Source: Roseomonas sp. OT10 (GTDB lineage: Bacteria > Pseudomonadota > Alphaproteobacteria > Acetobacterales > Acetobacteraceae). Taken from it: a stretch of DNA of 64,000 nucleotides. A model generated the notes under the pieces. The model ran no database searches, was not told the origin of the DNA, and worked only from the letters and a program-made list of their open reading frames with translations. This document shows, piece by piece, positions 62,719 to 64,000 of this stretch. Numbering within the stretch: position 1 is the first letter of the stretch; each line of letters begins with the position of its first letter. A program made the translations under genes and the position numbers. The stretch lies in NCBI RefSeq assembly GCF_020991085.1, contig NZ_CP087719.1:4794001-4858000 (forward strand), read 5' to 3'.

Positions 62719-62884
62719 CCCGGTCCGGAGCGCCGCGGAGGGTCGGCACCACGCCACTGCCGTATCCGCCAGGAGAGCGACGCCCCACGGCATGCCCCGC
62801 CTTCATGAACGGGGGCGCAGGGACCCTGCTCCCGCCGGATGAGAGGGATCAGGGCAAGACAGAGCCTTTCCCCGGACACCCGAA

Positions 62885-63306
62885 CTGATACGGGCGGTGG
62901 GATGCCGTGATCCGTGCCGGCGCGGGGTGTGCGCGTGGCCCGGGGGCAAGGCTCTGCCTCGCCCCCGTACCCCCACTCCGCCAGGACCCTGCGGGCCCTG
63001 GACCCGATCAGCGCTGCCGCGGGACAGCCTGACACGGGGTCGAGGCGCCGAGGAGCTTGGCTCCTCGGCGAGCACGGCCTCCGCACTCGCTGACGCCCTC
63101 TGAAGCTTCTTCAGAGTCCCACCTGTCCGCGCGCCGTCAGGGTTCAGCCCGCAGGCTGACGCCTACCGCGCAGCACCAGACTCCCAGCGGGGTCCGGGGC
63201 CCGCTTGTGGCCCCGGCAGGGGAGGGTCTGGGAGGGGACGGCGTCCCCTCCCGGTCCCCCGCCGGACCATGACAGACAGGCCAGGTCATCCAGCCGCTGG
63301 TATGAG
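62885..63306 (-). repeat. Dispersed hairpin-rich intergenic element, copy E (short form)
   Basis: Reverse-oriented 422-bp copy between the convergent tonB and LivK-like genes. The left end reads CTGATACGGGCGGTGGGATG. The GCCGAGGAGC hairpin is at 63047-63069 with loop TTG instead of ATG. The right end, on the minus strand, reads CTCATACCAGCGGCTGGATG. The 166 bp between tonB and this copy show no gene. Confidence 0.9.
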
Positions 63307-63331
63307 GCTGCGAAGGCGGTCGGCGTGCCCG

Positions 63332-64000
63332 TCAGCTCCGGATCAGCGGGCAGCCGCCCTGGTCGAGGGGGCGGAAGGCCTGGTCGGGGGCGATGGTTTC
63401 CAGCTTCTCGTAGTAGTCCCAGGCGCCACGGCTGTCGGCGGGCTTCTTCACCCGGAACAGGTGCATGGCGTGCACCGCGCGGCCGTCCTGGCGGATGGTG
63501 ACCTCACCGAACAGCGGATCGTCGATCGGCTTGGCGCGCATCGCCGTCACCACCGTCTCGCCGTCCAGGGTCTTCGCCTCGCGCACGCCGCGCAGGTAGG
63601 CCAGGGTCGCGGAGTAGACGCCGGCGTGGTTCATGGTGGGGCGTCGCCCGCCCATCTGGGCAGAGAAGCGGTCGCTCCAGGCACGGGTCTTCGCGTCCAG
63701 GTCCCAGTAGAACGCCTCGCACAGCAGCAGCCCCTGCGCCGCCTGCAACCCCAGCGCGTGGATGTCGGAGAGCTGGATGAACAGTGCCGCCAGCGAGCGG
63801 CCGCGGCGCAGCACGCCGAACTCCGCCGCCTGCTTGATGGCGTTGATGACGTCCGAGCCGGTATTGGCCAGGGCGAAGACCTTGGCGCCGGAGGACTGCG
63901 CCTGGAGCAGGAAGGCGGAGAGGTCGGCGGTGTTCAGCGGGTGCCGCACCTGGCCCATCACCTTGCCGCCCTGGCGCTTCACCGCCTCGGCCGCGTCGCG
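63332..64000 (-). CDS. Branched-chain amino acid-type (LivK) substrate-binding protein, 3' part
   Basis: The C-terminal 222 residues of a type I periplasmic binding protein. Recognisable segments: RHPLNTADLSAFLLQAQSSG, KVFALANTGSDVINAIKQA, ALGLQAAQGLLLCEAFYW, MNHAGVYSATLAYLRGV, and DPLFGEVTIRQDGRAVHAMHL. The start is outside the window. Such proteins capture amino acids, amides or aromatic acids for a LivHMGF transporter. The ligand cannot be told. It ends 26 bp from repeat copy E. Confidence 0.9.
   Translation of the reverse strand, partial: RDAAEAVKRQGGKVMGQVRHPLNTADLSAFLLQAQSSGAKVFALANTGSDVINAIKQAAEFGVLRRGRSLAALFIQLSDIHALGLQAAQGLLLCEAFYWDLDAKTRAWSDRFSAQMGGRRPTMNHAGVYSATLAYLRGVREAKTLDGETVVTAMRAKPIDDPLFGEVTIRQDGRAVHAMHLFRVKKPADSRGAWDYYEKLETIAPDQAFRPLDQGGCPLIRS

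Overview
The window looks like a chromosomal segment of a very GC-rich alphaproteobacterium, most likely from the Rhodospirillales and close to Acetobacteraceae such as Roseomonas. This is inferred from base composition, GTG/TTG starts, gene content (FixK-type control of a cbb3 oxidase, DUF6468/MotE flagellar genes, ben-cat aromatic degradation) and protein style. No similarity search was possible. No tRNA, rRNA, CRISPR array, transposase or phage gene was seen.

Layout. 1-1914: flagellar genes (flgC start and flgB on minus; a small protein, fliO and fliP on plus). 2275-8833: acetate assimilation (acs, DUF485 protein, actP) followed by a cAMP-binding/CBS/DUF294 protein and a DEDDh exonuclease. 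8988-18819: a high-affinity oxidase locus, ccoNOQP-GHIS plus a small membrane protein, with a perfect FNR/FixK box in front of ccoN and a TauE/SafE-type membrane protein nearby. 19349-30146: a LysR regulator, a PPOX flavoprotein, a paaH-type dehydrogenase, the broken start of an enoyl-CoA hydratase gene, an oligopeptide-type binding protein, a frameshifted LysR gene, and a three-gene operon (HMG-CoA-lyase family, CaiB CoA-transferase, fused aconitase) that would suit C5-dicarboxylate (citramalate-type) breakdown. 30806-32632: htpG. 33009-44524: a complete benzoate-to-muconolactone cluster (benM regulator, a Bfd-like ferredoxin, benABCD, catABC, benK-type permease, a Bug binding protein, benE). 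45326-46744: speE and speD. 46898-57018: a second flagellar/chemotaxis region in two divergent operons (fliL-fliM-DUF6468-motE-cheY-cheZ-large repeat protein; flgF-flgG-flgA-flgH) with a good sigma-54 promoter. 57097-59603: csbD, an SRAP protein, and an NfeD/SPFH pair. 59876-62718: exported protein, exbB, exbD, tonB. 63332-64000: part of a LivK-type binding protein.

The most unusual content is a family of five non-coding elements of 409-450 bp (copies A-E at 18932, 22865, 30181, 44521 and 62885). Each has imperfect terminal inverted repeats and a fixed series of five strong hairpins, symmetric enough to form in transcripts of either strand. All five lie between convergent genes. They occupy every convergent junction in the window longer than about 100 bp and no tandem or divergent gap. 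At three of the ten element ends the terminal CTGA-like motif supplies the TGA stop of the neighbouring gene. The family comes in a short form (A, B, E) and a long form (C, D) that has an additional hairpin inserted in the loop of an existing one. I cannot name this family. A mobile MITE-like element adapted as a bidirectional 3'-end or terminator module is the working hypothesis.

Other points worth checking: a probable CTG start for benM directly beside a perfect ATAC-N7-GTAT operator; bfd placed at the head of the ben operon; the CheY-docking peptide shared by FliM (N-terminus) and CheZ (C-terminus); an EcfG-like promoter before csbD; and hairpins between catA and catB, benK and the Bug gene, and speD and speE. 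Coordinates were counted by eye and start codons are judgement calls where noted.
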